The notes under the pieces: generated by a model | What the model was told of the DNA's origin: nothing | Databases searched by the model: none | The model's input: the letters and a program-made list of their open reading frames with translations, nothing else | NCBI GenBank assembly: GCA_021797525.1 | Contig: JAJZZQ010000091.1 | Span: 1-8,639, forward strand | DNA length: 8,639 bases | Source of the DNA: Thermoplasmata archaeon | GTDB lineage: Archaea; Thermoplasmatota; Thermoplasmata; Thermoplasmatales; Thermoplasmataceae | Reading direction: 5' to 3' | Shown: one piece after another, positions 8,623-8,639 of the stretch | Numbering within the stretch: position 1 is the stretch's first letter | How the letters are laid out: the number at the start of each line of letters is the position of its first letter | Made by a program: the position numbers and the translations under genes

Positions 8623-8639
8623 TCGCTGATAACACTCAT
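8599..8639 (-). CDS. Possible C-terminal end of an upstream gene, cut by the window edge
   Basis: One minus-strand frame is open from the right edge and ends with the peptide ECYQRSIRLKPE and TGA at 8601-8599, overlapping the GTG of the PLP gene as GTGA. That overlap fits the compact style of the operon. Only 12 codons are visible, no family can be recognised, and the same bases form the palindrome, so it may instead be a non-coding leader. Confidence 0.25.
   Translation of the reverse strand, partial: ECYQRSIRLKPE

Noticed and set aside
8559..8639. Second minus-strand frame open from the right edge, ending with TGA at 8561-8559
   Set aside because: It would overlap the PLP gene by 44 nt and encodes a Gly/Arg-rich tail typical of an off-frame reading. 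The frame ending at 8599 fits the operon spacing better.

Overview
The window looks like a gene-dense piece of a euryarchaeal chromosome. The best indicator is the large catalytic subunit of the archaea-specific D-family DNA polymerase. An archaeal-style Tsr3 (DUF367), AGG/AGA-rich arginine codons and start regions with weak or absent Shine-Dalgarno sequences agree with this. A wall-less or S-layer acidophile lineage such as Thermoplasmata is my best guess for the clade, but that is an impression from protein style rather than something the sequence proves. No rRNA, tRNA, CRISPR array, insertion sequence or attachment site is visible.

Layout. (1) Positions 1-4534, minus strand: pyrG (CTP synthase) followed 16 nt later by polC (PolD large subunit DP2), probably one transcript. 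polC runs off the left edge after 969 codons and lacks its C-terminus. (2) Positions 4535-4651: the only real intergenic region, a divergent promoter carrying a TTTAAA-cored TATA-like element. Each flanking gene is preceded by a very small ORF whose stop codon overlaps the gene's start. (3) Positions 4652-5185, plus strand: tsr3, an rRNA aminocarboxypropyltransferase and the only plus-strand gene. Its stop overlaps the stop of the convergent next gene by 4 nt. (4) Positions 5182-8602, minus strand: a tightly overlapping three-gene operon, in order of transcription a fold-type II PLP enzyme, a DUF1611 (DgcN-like) P-loop protein, and a PP-loop ATP-pyrophosphatase-like protein resembling the glutamate epimerase MurL. 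The genes overlap by 16 nt and 4 nt. A near-perfect 24-bp palindrome covers the start of the first gene. A possible C-terminal tail of a further upstream gene lies at the right edge.

How the genes fit together. The left half is housekeeping: replication polymerase with CTP supply, and ribosome maturation across a shared divergent promoter. The right half is the unusual part. DUF1611 proteins are known from a D-glutamate pathway (DgcN acting with an enolase-family epimerase, DgcA), and MurL is an ATP-dependent epimerase of a C-terminal glutamate in bacterial wall precursors. Finding relatives of both overlapping in one archaeal operon, with an unassigned PLP enzyme, suggests an undescribed pathway that makes, inverts or breaks down a D-amino acid or a glutamyl conjugate unrelated to peptidoglycan. 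The protein families are read from the sequence. The shared pathway is inference.
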